15,901 bases of DNA, taken from JABDIY01 sp041576015. Its GTDB lineage: Bacteria > Actinomycetota > Acidimicrobiia > Acidimicrobiales > SZUA-35. Made by a program: the position numbers and the translations under genes. The number at the start of each line of letters is the position of its first letter. The stretch's first letter is position 1. The notes under the pieces were generated by a model. The model did no database searches. It was not told the DNA's origin and saw only the letters and a list, made by a program, of their open reading frames with translations. Location: NCBI GenBank assembly GCA_041576015.1, contig JBFGLT010000067.1, forward strand, positions 1 to 15,901, given 5' to 3'. Shown here piece after piece: positions 6,914-14,250 of the stretch.

Positions 6914-7402
6914 GTGGCCAAGAAGACCACCGACACCACCCCGGCTGCGCGCGTTCCGACGACATCACCGCTCCTCAGCTGGGATCCCTTCGACCGGATG
7001 ACCGAAGCCTTCGGCGGGTTCCCCGAGTGGTTCGGCGCACGGGTTCCCGAGCGGTTCGCAGGACTCACCGGCGGCATCAAGATCGAGGAGTACATGGACG
7101 GCAACGATCTCGTGATCCGGGGCGAGATCCCCGGGGTCGATCCGGACAACGACATCGAGATCTCGGTCGACAGCGGACGGCTTTCCATCCGCGCCACCCG
7201 CGAGCACCGCGAGGAGCACGAGGGAGACGGCGGCTACCGGTCGGAGTTCCACTACGGCTCGTATGCCCGCACGCTGACCCTCCCCGACGGCGCCAACCCC
7301 GACAAGATCGAGGCGTCCTACAACGACGGCATCCTCGACCTTCGAGTCCCGATCGAAGCGGAACGGCAAACCGCCAAGAAGATCACCATCTCCAAGACCT
7401 GA
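6914..7402 (+). CDS. Hsp20-family small heat-shock protein (alpha-crystallin domain)
   Basis: The 162-residue protein is an ATP-independent holdase that binds unfolding proteins. The N-terminal arm (1-~55) is hydrophobic and aromatic (LLSWDPFDRMTEAFGGF and PEWFGARVP). The alpha-crystallin domain runs from ~56 to 145, with IEEYMDGNDLVIRGEIPGV, a YRSEFHYGSYARTLTLP strand pair, and the family signature KIEASYNDGILDLRVPI. The C-terminus has the IxI anchoring motif (ITI in KKITISKT) used for oligomer assembly. The GTG start at 6914 has a strong GAAAGGAAGG ribosome binding site. It has its own promoter with a DosR-like box, and rnz follows after only 19 bases. A DosR-controlled Hsp20 is well known in mycobacteria (HspX/Acr), though this protein may equally be an Hsp17/18 type. 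Confidence 0.95.
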   Translation: MAKKTTDTTPAARVPTTSPLLSWDPFDRMTEAFGGFPEWFGARVPERFAGLTGGIKIEEYMDGNDLVIRGEIPGVDPDNDIEISVDSGRLSIRATREHREEHEGDGGYRSEFHYGSYARTLTLPDGANPDKIEASYNDGILDLRVPIEAERQTAKKITISKT

Positions 7403-7421
7403 TCGGCACTGAGGGACCCGA

Positions 7422-8357
7422 GTGACGACGCGCTACCTGACCGTACTCGGGACCGGCAGTCAGGTCGGCACCCGCTCGAGGGGCCCCGGTGGGTACGCGC
7501 TGCGCTGGGACGATCAGCTGATCCTGTTCGACCCGGCCGAGGGGTTTGCGCACCGGTGCCTCGAGGCGGGTGTCGCCATCGGCAAGGCGACCGCAGTGTG
7601 TATCACCCACTTTCACGGCGATCATTGCCTCGGTCTGCCGGGCATCATCCAACGGCGCTATCTGAGCCAGTGTGAGGAACCGCTCCCGATCTACTACCCG
7701 TCGGCCTCGCAGACGACGTTCACCCACCTGCTGTTGAGTTCGATCTACGACGACGCGCTCATCGACCCACGTCCGATCGGCCGGCGAGGCGTCATCGGCC
7801 GGCTGGGCGACAGCATGCTCATCAGCGAACCGCTTCGCCACAAGGCTCCGACGATCGGCTATCGGATCGAGGCGCCGGCGGCGTTTCACTTCGACGCCGG
7901 CAAATTGGCCGGCGCCGGCCTGGTCGGTTCGCAGATCGGCCAGTTGGCCTCCACCGGCCGGGCCATGACTCCGGCGGGCGAGGTCGACAAAGAGGACCTG
8001 GGGGAGGAACGCCCAGGTCAGGCGATGGCCTTCCTCATGGATACGCGGCTCTGCGGCGGGGCCCTTCGCCTGGCTCGGGACGTCGACCTGTTGGTGACCG
8101 AGGCAACCTACCTCGACCGCGACCGGCTGCTGGCCGAACGGGGGATGCACCTGACCGCCCGCCAGGCCGCCTGGCTCGCACGCGAGAGCGGGGCGACCAG
8201 CCTTGTCATCAGCCATTTCTCGGCCCGGTACCACGACGTCGAGGAGTTCGAGCAGGAGGCCCGCGAGGTCTTCCCCCCCACCGTCGCCGCCGCCGACCTC
8301 GGCGTCTACCGACTGCCTCCCGTCGACGCCCACCGCCACGCCTACGTCCACGAATAG
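7422..8357 (+). CDS. rnz: Ribonuclease Z (tRNA 3'-processing endonuclease)
   Basis: This MBL-fold enzyme of 311 residues would cut the 3' trailer from tRNA precursors. The N-terminus LTVLGTGSQVGTRSRGPGGY is typical of the short tRNase Z family. The zinc motif THFHGDHCLGLPG supplies His63, His65, Asp67 and His68. A later aspartate lies in FLMDTR, the equivalent of the usual GDTR. TEATYLDRD and the final SHFSARY correspond to the HEATF and THxSxRY motifs. Two replacements stand out: MHLT where most family members have GHST, and TEATY for HEATF; the metal-binding His of MHLT is kept. The GTG start overlaps the end of a GAGGGA ribosome binding region. It lies 19 bases after hsp20 and is likely co-transcribed with it. 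A different MBL-fold nuclease or hydrolase is possible but less likely. Confidence 0.8.
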   Translation: MTTRYLTVLGTGSQVGTRSRGPGGYALRWDDQLILFDPAEGFAHRCLEAGVAIGKATAVCITHFHGDHCLGLPGIIQRRYLSQCEEPLPIYYPSASQTTFTHLLLSSIYDDALIDPRPIGRRGVIGRLGDSMLISEPLRHKAPTIGYRIEAPAAFHFDAGKLAGAGLVGSQIGQLASTGRAMTPAGEVDKEDLGEERPGQAMAFLMDTRLCGGALRLARDVDLLVTEATYLDRDRLLAERGMHLTARQAAWLARESGATSLVISHFSARYHDVEEFEQEAREVFPPTVAAADLGVYRLPPVDAHRHAYVHE

Positions 8358-8449
8358 GTCCTTGTCCCCTTGGCCGGTGCGGGGAAAGGCCGGATCATCG
8401 GCTCACGAAATCGAGGCCGATCCACCGACGGTGAAAGGGGTTGGGAGCC

Positions 8450-8860
8450 ATGCGCCAGACGTTCGACGAGCTCACTCGGGAGGAGTGCGAGCAGTTGCTG
8501 GCCTCGGTGCCAATCGGACGGATCGCCTTCACGTTCGGAGGCCGGCCGATGGTGCTCCCGGTCGCGTTCCGGTGGGTCAACCAGCAGATCGTCTTCCGCA
8601 CCTCCGCCGGCGTGAAACTCCACGCCGTCGCCAGCGATCACCCGGTGGCCTTCGAGGCCGACTACTGGGATGAACTTCACCGGACGGGATGGAGCGTCCT
8701 GGCCCACGGCCGGGCGTCGGAGGTCATCAACTGGGAGGAGTACCAGGACGACGAGCACCTGGGTCTGCTGCCATGGGCCGACGAGGAAGAGTCCGATCGC
8801 TGGGTGAAGATCGTCCCCGACCGCATGACGGGCCGGCGGATCATGATCGAGGGGAAATGA
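8450..8860 (+). CDS. Pyridoxamine 5'-phosphate oxidase-like flavin (or F420) binding protein
   Basis: This 136-residue protein has the split beta-barrel of the PNPOx-like superfamily. Recognisable parts are the N-terminal helix FDELTREECEQLLASVPIGR, the strands IAFTFGGRPMVLPVAFRW and IVFRTSAGVKLHAV, the region VAFEADYWDELHRTGWSVLAHGRA, and the short C-terminal WVKIVPDRMTGRRI. Proteins of this size bind FMN, F420 or heme; real PNP oxidase is longer, so vitamin B6 synthesis is unlikely. I chose ATG 8450 over an in-frame TTG at 8441 because AAAGGGG lies nine bases before it. The stop overlaps the next start (ATGA). Members of this family recur in actinobacterial hypoxia and stress clusters beside Hsp20 and universal stress proteins, as here. 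The substrate is unknown. Confidence 0.85.
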   Translation: MRQTFDELTREECEQLLASVPIGRIAFTFGGRPMVLPVAFRWVNQQIVFRTSAGVKLHAVASDHPVAFEADYWDELHRTGWSVLAHGRASEVINWEEYQDDEHLGLLPWADEEESDRWVKIVPDRMTGRRIMIEGK

Positions 8861-10281
8861 CCAGGTGGCCATCGGCCTGTGACGTCATCGCCATCGGACG
8901 GCCGACGTTCGATCTCCAACGCGGCCACGAGCTCTACCGGGTGGCGACCGGAGCGCTGCGACGCGCCGGTCTGGACGCGACCGCCGTCCCCGACGTCGTC
9001 ACCGAGCCCGAGGAGGTCGGCTTGGCGCTGCGGAGCCTGCACGGCAATCGATCCCCCGCCGACCTGGTCGTCGTGGTCCAGGCCACCTTCACCGACACCC
9101 GGTTGATCAGCGCGATCCTCGATCACTCCGAGTCCGAGCTGTTGCTGTGGGCATTGCCCGAGCCACGGACCGGCACTCCCCTCCGTCTCAACTCCCTGAC
9201 CGGACTGAATCTCGCCGCCTATCACCTCGGCCGGACGACCCGATCGTTCCGCTGGCTCTACGCCAGTCCCGAAGCAGCCGATGTGGACAGCCTGGTCAGG
9301 GAAGCGCTGAGCGGATCACCGATCAACCCTGCCCCGCTCACTCCCTCCAACGTCCGGCAGACCCTACGATCGGGTGCCATCGGGGTCGTCGGAGAGCCAC
9401 CCGACGGATTCGACCCCTGCCGGATCGACACGGATTCGCAGGGCGTGGTCGCCACCGACCATCTCCCGATCACCGCTCTGTTCGACCGGGCTCGGGCGAT
9501 TCCCCGCCACGAGGTCGACGAGCGGTTCGAGCAGGTCTGCGGTCGACTGGTCGGATGCGACACGCTGGAGCGGCGCCCCGTGCGCCGCAGCATGCGACTC
9601 GAAGGCGCCCTTCGTTCGCTGGCCGGCGAGCACGGCTGGGACGGCGTGGCCGTCCGGTGCTGGCCCGAGTGTTTCAGCGACTTCGGCGCCGCCTGTTGTG
9701 CACCGATCGCCGCCCTGACCCAGGCGGGGTTCGCCGCCAGCTGCGAGGCTGACGCTATCGGGGTGCTCACGTCTCTCGTTCTGCAGGACCTCGCCGGAAC
9801 CCCCGCCTTCGTCGCCGATCTGGTCGACCTTCATGCCGACACCAATACCGGGGTGCTGTGGCACTGCGGATCGGCGCCTCGATCCTTCGCCGCCCCCGAG
9901 GCTCCCGTGGAGGCTGCGGTCCACCCCAACCGCCACCTCCCGCTCGTCCACCAGTTCGGTCTGGCGCCCGGTCCGGTGACCATCGCCCGGATCAGCCAGT
10001 CCCGGGGCGGGCTTCGGCTGGTCACCGGCTCCGGGGAAGTCGTCGCCGGCCCACGCCCGTTCGCCGGCACCTGTGGGGTGGTGCGCTTCGACCAACCGGT
10101 TGGAGCGATCCTGGACACGGTCATGCGGGAGGGTCTCGAGCACCACTACGTGGTGGTCGCCGGCGACCAGACCGACGGGCTCGGGCGTTTCGCCCAGGAC
10201 CATGGACTCGAGGTGATCGCGCTGGGCGCCAGAGCACCAGCCGAGGCCCCCGTCGCTCAACCGGCAGGACCAAAGACGTAG
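8857..10281 (+). CDS. L-fucose/L-arabinose isomerase-like protein
   Basis: This 474-residue protein resembles the FucI/AraA-type aldose-ketose isomerase superfamily. The N-terminal half has a Rossmann-like pattern with a central region ADLVVVVQATFTDTRL. The C-terminal half keeps the likely metal-site residues: Glu297 in SCEADAIGVLTSL, Asp321 in FVADLVDL, and His336 in LWHCGSAP, preceded by RCWPECFSDFGAACCAP. Conventional fucose isomerase is longer (~590), so this is a shorter, divergent class. The ATG at 8857 overlaps the PPOX stop (ATGA), with GAGGGG just upstream; a longer reading from 8689 would lie inside the PPOX gene and is rejected. There are no sugar kinase, aldolase or transporter genes nearby, so a catabolic role is not supported by context. 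Its 3' end overlaps the converging phosphatase gene by 25 bases. Confidence 0.75.
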   Translation: MTRWPSACDVIAIGRPTFDLQRGHELYRVATGALRRAGLDATAVPDVVTEPEEVGLALRSLHGNRSPADLVVVVQATFTDTRLISAILDHSESELLLWALPEPRTGTPLRLNSLTGLNLAAYHLGRTTRSFRWLYASPEAADVDSLVREALSGSPINPAPLTPSNVRQTLRSGAIGVVGEPPDGFDPCRIDTDSQGVVATDHLPITALFDRARAIPRHEVDERFEQVCGRLVGCDTLERRPVRRSMRLEGALRSLAGEHGWDGVAVRCWPECFSDFGAACCAPIAALTQAGFAASCEADAIGVLTSLVLQDLAGTPAFVADLVDLHADTNTGVLWHCGSAPRSFAAPEAPVEAAVHPNRHLPLVHQFGLAPGPVTIARISQSRGGLRLVTGSGEVVAGPRPFAGTCGVVRFDQPVGAILDTVMREGLEHHYVVVAGDQTDGLGRFAQDHGLEVIALGARAPAEAPVAQPAGPKT

Positions 10282-11945
10282 GACACGAGTTCCCGGCCAT
10301 CCCAGGTGTGCCCCGAGAGACGGACGCTGAGCCCGGTCGGCGTGTGACGTATCGCCAGCATGCCGAATTGGCCGCCACCGGGGAACACCCCGTGGGAGTA
10401 CGGACCGCCCTTGATCGATCCGGGTCGATCGAGGGCGGCCGCCTGGAGAACTGGAAAACCCCGGGCGGCGTCGGTTCCGTACCAGGAGTGGGTTCCGTCG
10501 TCGATGGCGACCATGTGAGCGTCGCCGGACACCATCACGAGATTCTCGATACCGGCGAGCTGGTCCGAGATGTAGGAGCGCTCGGCGTCATAGGCCGACC
10601 AGTTGTCCGAGTCGGGCCCGTCGTCGGACACCCACGGTGTGGGGTTCACCCAGACCACCAGCTCGTGGCGGGCCGACGAGCGGCGGATCTCCTCGACCAA
10701 CCACGACCGCTGCGCGTCGCCGAGCATCGACGTAGCCGTTCGGTGCGAACGGGTGTCGATGACCACGAAGCGAACATCGCCGACGGTGAACGCCTGGTTG
10801 ATCGGGTCGGCTGGATCGGCCGTGACCGCATGGGCAGGCACCGCCGACCGGTACGCCAGTGACGCCGCCGTACGTGCCGGCGACGACCCGTCGGCGTCGT
10901 TTGGCCCGTAGTCGTGGTCGTCCCACACGTAGGCGGTCGGGATCGAACTGAACACGCGCGCCGGTCCCGGGTTGGCGATCGCCCGCCGGTATTGGGCGAC
11001 GTGGTCTGCCGGGTCGGTCGAGTCGAGATTGCCGTAGTGCAGGTCGCCGAGGACGATGAACAGGTCGGGTTGGGCCGCCCAGATGGCGTCGTACACCGCT
11101 GCATTGGATCCGGTCCGGGCGCACGAACCCAGGACGACCACGAGATCGTGGACCCCGCTCTCGTGGGTCGTGAAAGCGGCATCGGGTACCACCGGGGCGG
11201 TGGACTCGACCTCGGTGACCGTGTACCGGTAGCGGGTGTCGGGCTCGAGGTCCCCGAGCTCGAATCGGGCCAGGCCGTACGCTCCGACGTCGGCGAGGAC
11301 GCGGCGGTCCGGATCGGAGGGGTCGCCGACGAGCAGTACGGCACGGGAGCCGGTCTCGAACCCGGATGCGACGATGGTCGCCTTCCGATCGGTCACCCCG
11401 CCCAGCCAGAGCCACTCGGCCTCGCTGAACGTCGTCGTCGCGTTCGAACCAGGGTGGGTGGGCCCGTAGTAGTGATCATGAACCCGCAGGCTGGCGGCGG
11501 CGGTGACGAGCGCCAGAGCAGCGGTGACCGCCGTGACCGCTGCGATCAGGCCTCGGGTCTCGGTGACCTGCCAGGACAGCCAGATGAGGACGGCCGGAAC
11601 GAGGAAGCCGAGGGACATCGCCACCGTGATCGCCGACGAGTACTGGAAGGACGCATAGACGCCGATGCCGGCGGCCCCGATGGCGATGACCGCCGCCGAG
11701 GCAGCCTTGAATCGCAGCGAGGCGATCCCGGCCAAACCGAACAGCGCCGCCAGCGACACTTGGATGGGTGTCGACACCGCCGTGCCGACCAGACTGCCCT
11801 CGGGGTCGGCGGGAATCCCAACCACCAGGGTGACGACCAGCAGGACACCCGATCCGCCGACGGCCAGCAGCGCTCCGGCCCAGGACAGCACCTGGGTCGT
11901 GGACGGGGCCAAATCGAACAGGCGTCGCTCCCACCGTGTGGTCAC
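10257..11945 (-). CDS. Membrane-anchored PhoD-like alkaline phosphatase/phosphodiesterase
   Basis: The 562-residue protein joins an N-terminal membrane domain to a PhoD-type metallophosphatase. About five hydrophobic segments are visible near residues 18-42, 60-78, 81-98, 104-126 and 131-152. A beta-rich PhoD N-terminal domain follows (~165-262, with LGDLEPDTRYRYTVTEVEST). The catalytic domain then shows LGSCARTG (~272), LGDLHYGN (~294), the hallmark WDDHDYGPNDADG (~340) and SGDAHMVAIDDG (~472). Family members use Fe/Ca or similar metals and cleave phosphodiesters or monoesters. With five segments and a cytoplasmic N-terminus the catalytic part would face outward, which suits scavenging; this topology is inferred. 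No Tat signal is seen, unlike secreted PhoD. The GTG start lies 17 bases after the universal stress gene, so the two are probably co-transcribed. The stop overlaps the converging isomerase-like gene. Confidence 0.88.
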   Translation of the reverse strand: MTTRWERRLFDLAPSTTQVLSWAGALLAVGGSGVLLVVTLVVGIPADPEGSLVGTAVSTPIQVSLAALFGLAGIASLRFKAASAAVIAIGAAGIGVYASFQYSSAITVAMSLGFLVPAVLIWLSWQVTETRGLIAAVTAVTAALALVTAAASLRVHDHYYGPTHPGSNATTTFSEAEWLWLGGVTDRKATIVASGFETGSRAVLLVGDPSDPDRRVLADVGAYGLARFELGDLEPDTRYRYTVTEVESTAPVVPDAAFTTHESGVHDLVVVLGSCARTGSNAAVYDAIWAAQPDLFIVLGDLHYGNLDSTDPADHVAQYRRAIANPGPARVFSSIPTAYVWDDHDYGPNDADGSSPARTAASLAYRSAVPAHAVTADPADPINQAFTVGDVRFVVIDTRSHRTATSMLGDAQRSWLVEEIRRSSARHELVVWVNPTPWVSDDGPDSDNWSAYDAERSYISDQLAGIENLVMVSGDAHMVAIDDGTHSWYGTDAARGFPVLQAAALDRPGSIKGGPYSHGVFPGGGQFGMLAIRHTPTGLSVRLSGHTWDGRELVSYVFGPAG

Positions 11946-11962
11946 AGGCCGCTGGGCTTCTC

Positions 11963-12916
11963 TCAGATCGGCGTGCTCAGCCAGCTGGAGGCGACGTCGT
12001 GTGAGCCGAACTGGATGGGCGACGTGAACCCCGGCGGCTTGACCGCCAGTACCGAACAGGACACCGCGTCGAGGACCCGTTCGGCCGTGTTGCCCATCAC
12101 CAGTCCGCTGAGACCACTGCGGGCCACCGTTCCGGTGACGAGCAGATCGATTGCCTGATCGTGCACCAGCTGGGGGAGGATCTCGGTCGGGTCACCCTTT
12201 TTGACGTGAAGGATCCAGTCGACCTCCTCTTCGACGCTTCGGTCGAGGAGCTGCTCGATGGCGGCGAACACGCTGTCCTCAGCTCGTTTGAGCATGAGAT
12301 CGAGCTCACCCTCGCGAGCGCTCATGAAGGCCGACGAGCGCATCGTCTCCTCGCCGTAGAGTTGCCAGGCGTGAGCGACATGCACCTCGCCTCCGTTGGC
12401 CATCGTGACAGCGAGCGAGAGGATGTGCCGGTTGAGTTGCTCCTCGGCGGGATTCGGATCGACGGCGGCGAGCACCCGGGCGGTCTCGGCTCGGGCCGGC
12501 CGGATGACCCACACCGGACAGGGACACTTGCGGAGAAGCCGGCGCACGGTTGCGTGATCGGAATCGTGGGAGTCGCTCGTCACGACCACGAGATCATGGG
12601 CCTGAACGTGGACCCTCTGCAGGATGACCAGCGGGGCGCTGCCCACCTCGATGTCGACCTCGATGTCCTCGCAGCCAGCGCGTTCGGCCCAGTGGTGGAT
12701 CTCGTCACGAAGCGCCACTGCCTCGGCGTGCTGCACCTCCTCGAAGTACGACGCTTCGTGCAGCATGCGCTGAACGCGGGAGGGCTCGGGGATGGAGGCC
12801 AGGACGCTGAGCTGCGCACCGTGGCGGGTGGCCAGCTCGCTCACGACGCTGAGCGCCTGATGGTTGTCGCCCCGAGCGAAGGGAGCAAAAAGGATGCGTC
12901 GGAAGGTGGCGGTCAT
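11963..12916 (-). CDS. Tandem-domain universal stress protein, UspE type
   Basis: This 317-residue protein contains two Usp domains (1-~145 and ~148-300) and is close in length and layout to E. coli UspE (316). Shared landmarks are LLRKCPCPVWVI at the end of domain 1 and GTVARSGLSGLVMGNTAERV in domain 2, which lines up with the UspE stretch GTVGRTGISAAFLGNTAEQV. The nucleotide motif of ATP-binding Usps (G-2X-G-9X-G-S/T) is altered, with Ala for the second Gly and Gly-Asn for Gly-Ser, so ATP binding is uncertain. A hydrophilic tail of ~20 residues follows. The ATG at 12914-12916 has an AAGAGG ribosome binding site six bases upstream, and a TACGTT -10 and DosR-like box lie further up. It leads a likely two-gene unit with the PhoD-like gene. 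Usps are core members of hypoxia and dormancy regulons in actinobacteria. Confidence 0.92.
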   Translation of the reverse strand: MTATFRRILFAPFARGDNHQALSVVSELATRHGAQLSVLASIPEPSRVQRMLHEASYFEEVQHAEAVALRDEIHHWAERAGCEDIEVDIEVGSAPLVILQRVHVQAHDLVVVTSDSHDSDHATVRRLLRKCPCPVWVIRPARAETARVLAAVDPNPAEEQLNRHILSLAVTMANGGEVHVAHAWQLYGEETMRSSAFMSAREGELDLMLKRAEDSVFAAIEQLLDRSVEEEVDWILHVKKGDPTEILPQLVHDQAIDLLVTGTVARSGLSGLVMGNTAERVLDAVSCSVLAVKPPGFTSPIQFGSHDVASSWLSTPI

Positions 12917-12935
12917 CAGAAACCTCTTTGTTCAG

Positions 12936-12978
12936 AACGTAGGGGCCCCGGTGGGGGCCGCGTAGAGGCTTTGGTCCC
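12936..12978 (-). promoter_or_regulatory. DosR-like operator and promoter of the universal stress gene
   Basis: Read on the minus strand, 12978-12964 is GGGACCAAAGCCTCT: a perfect GGGAC half-site and 9 of 12 specified positions of the DosR consensus. After 22 bases, 12941-12936 reads TACGTT, a perfect TANNNT -10. Transcription would start near 12929, leaving a short leader with AAGAGG before the ATG. The box would cover the -35 position, as expected for a DosR-type activator. This is the weakest of the three boxes but has the best -10. Confidence 0.45.
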
Positions 12979-13020
12979 GCCCAGGGGGGCGCCATCGCCG
13001 CCGGTCACCGGCCGGGCCGT

Positions 13021-13026
13021 TACCCT
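13021..13026 (+). promoter_or_regulatory. -10 element for an apparently leaderless serB transcript
   Basis: TACCCT fits TANNNT and ends seven bases before the GTG at 13034, the distance at which actinobacterial transcription starts on the first base of the start codon. The only purine-rich stretch (AGAGG) lies one base from the GTG, too near to work as a Shine-Dalgarno site. No clear -35 is visible. Confidence 0.5.
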
Positions 13027-13033
13027 CAGAGGT

Positions 13034-14230
13034 GTGAACCCACGGCGCTCGCCCTCCCCCGCTGCCGAACAGACGATCCTGGTCACCGTGACCGGCGAGG
13101 ATCGCCCCGGGATCACCGCCGGTGTGATGGACGTCATCGGGACCGCGGGCGCCGAGATCCAGGACGTCGAACAGACGATGACCCGCGGGCGACTGTCGCT
13201 GTCGATCGTGGTCGTCGTACCGCCGGGCCGGGATCTGGTCAAGGAACTGCTCCTGTTCGGGTGGGAGCAGCGCATGCACGTCGATTTCGAAGTCGTCGAC
13301 ACCGAGCCGACCACCCGATCACTGGGGCAGATCATCACCATCGTCGGCCGGGAGATCCATCCCCTCGAGTTCGGTGCGGTCGCCGCGATGTGTGCACGCG
13401 CCGGCGCGAACATCGACCGCATCACCCGGTTGGCCCGCGAACCGGTGATCGCCTACGAGCTCATCGTGCGAGGCGGGCGGCTTGACGAGCTGCGCCGCAA
13501 CCTGCTTCTCGCCGGTCGGGATCTCCGTTGCGACATCGCAGTCGTCCCCGAAGGCCTCGTGCAGCGCGCTGCTCGCCTCGTGATCATGGACGTTGACTCG
13601 ACCCTGATCCAGAACGAGATGATCGATTTGCTCGCCGCCGAGACCGGCAACGAGCAGGAGGTCTCGGCCCTCACCCGGCAGGCCATGGCCGGCGAGCTGG
13701 ACTTCGAGGCCTCGCTGCACGATCGCGTCAGGCTGCTGGCCGGGCTGGACGCATCGGCGATCGGGCGAGCCAGGCAACGGGTCCAGCTGACCCCCGGCGC
13801 ATCGACCTTCGTCCGCACCCTCAATGCGCTGGGGTACCGAACGGCCATCGTCTCAGGCGGCTTCACGGCGATCACCCGCAGCCTGGCCGACGAACTCGGG
13901 ATCGACTATGCATTCGCCAACACTCTCGACGTGGAGGACGGGGTGCTCACCGGCCGGGTCGTCGGCGAGATCGTCGACCGGGAACGCAAAGCCGAGCTGG
14001 TGCACGAGCTCGCTGCCAAGGAGGGTCTGTCGGTGGACCAAGTGGTGGCGATCGGTGACGGAGCCAACGACCTGGCCATGTTGAACACGGCCGGGTTCGG
14101 GATCGCCTTCAACGCCAAGAAGGTGGTGCAGGACGCCGCCGACACCAGTTTGAACGTCCCCTACCTCGACGCCATCCTCTACCTCCTCGGCGTCCGGCGC
14201 GAGGACATCGAGGCGGCCGGACTGGTCTAG
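13034..14230 (+). CDS. serB: Phosphoserine phosphatase with tandem N-terminal ACT domains
   Basis: The 398-residue enzyme catalyses the last step of serine synthesis, phosphoserine to serine. Two ACT domains occupy ~12-95 (ILVTVTGEDRPGITAGVMDV) and ~98-175 (IITIVGREIHPLEFGAVAAM) and are the usual site of serine feedback in SerB2-type enzymes. The HAD domain follows. Motif I is MDVDSTLIQNE, with nucleophile Asp186 and acid/base Asp188. EMIDLLAAETG and FEASLHDRVRLL belong to the cap. Motif II is IVSGGFT, and the last motif is GDGANDLAML. Length and layout match mycobacterial SerB2 (409). The reading frame stays open upstream to 12161, but the homologous part begins at residue ~12 and GTG 13034 sits seven bases after a -10, so that start is preferred. 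The adjacent universal stress gene is divergent. The gene is monocistronic and faces a converging hydrolase 20 bases beyond its stop. Confidence 0.95.
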   Translation: MNPRRSPSPAAEQTILVTVTGEDRPGITAGVMDVIGTAGAEIQDVEQTMTRGRLSLSIVVVVPPGRDLVKELLLFGWEQRMHVDFEVVDTEPTTRSLGQIITIVGREIHPLEFGAVAAMCARAGANIDRITRLAREPVIAYELIVRGGRLDELRRNLLLAGRDLRCDIAVVPEGLVQRAARLVIMDVDSTLIQNEMIDLLAAETGNEQEVSALTRQAMAGELDFEASLHDRVRLLAGLDASAIGRARQRVQLTPGASTFVRTLNALGYRTAIVSGGFTAITRSLADELGIDYAFANTLDVEDGVLTGRVVGEIVDRERKAELVHELAAKEGLSVDQVVAIGDGANDLAMLNTAGFGIAFNAKKVVQDAADTSLNVPYLDAILYLLGVRREDIEAAGLV

Positions 14231-14250
14231 CCCGGTCGCACCCACTTCGG

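Noticed and set aside
7412..7426. AGGGACCCGAGTGAC as a reverse DosR-like box
   Set aside because: It overlaps the ribosome binding site and start codon of rnz, and has no suitable -10 at the shared spacing.
8689..8856. Upstream in-frame extension of the isomerase-like gene
   Set aside because: It lies inside the PPOX-like gene and its translation is Arg/Gly/Pro-rich noise; ATG 8857 has an ATGA overlap and a GAGGGG site.
12161..13033. Upstream in-frame extension of serB
   Set aside because: It is antisense to the universal stress gene, shows no homology-like pattern, and a leaderless start at 13034 fits the known SerB2 length.
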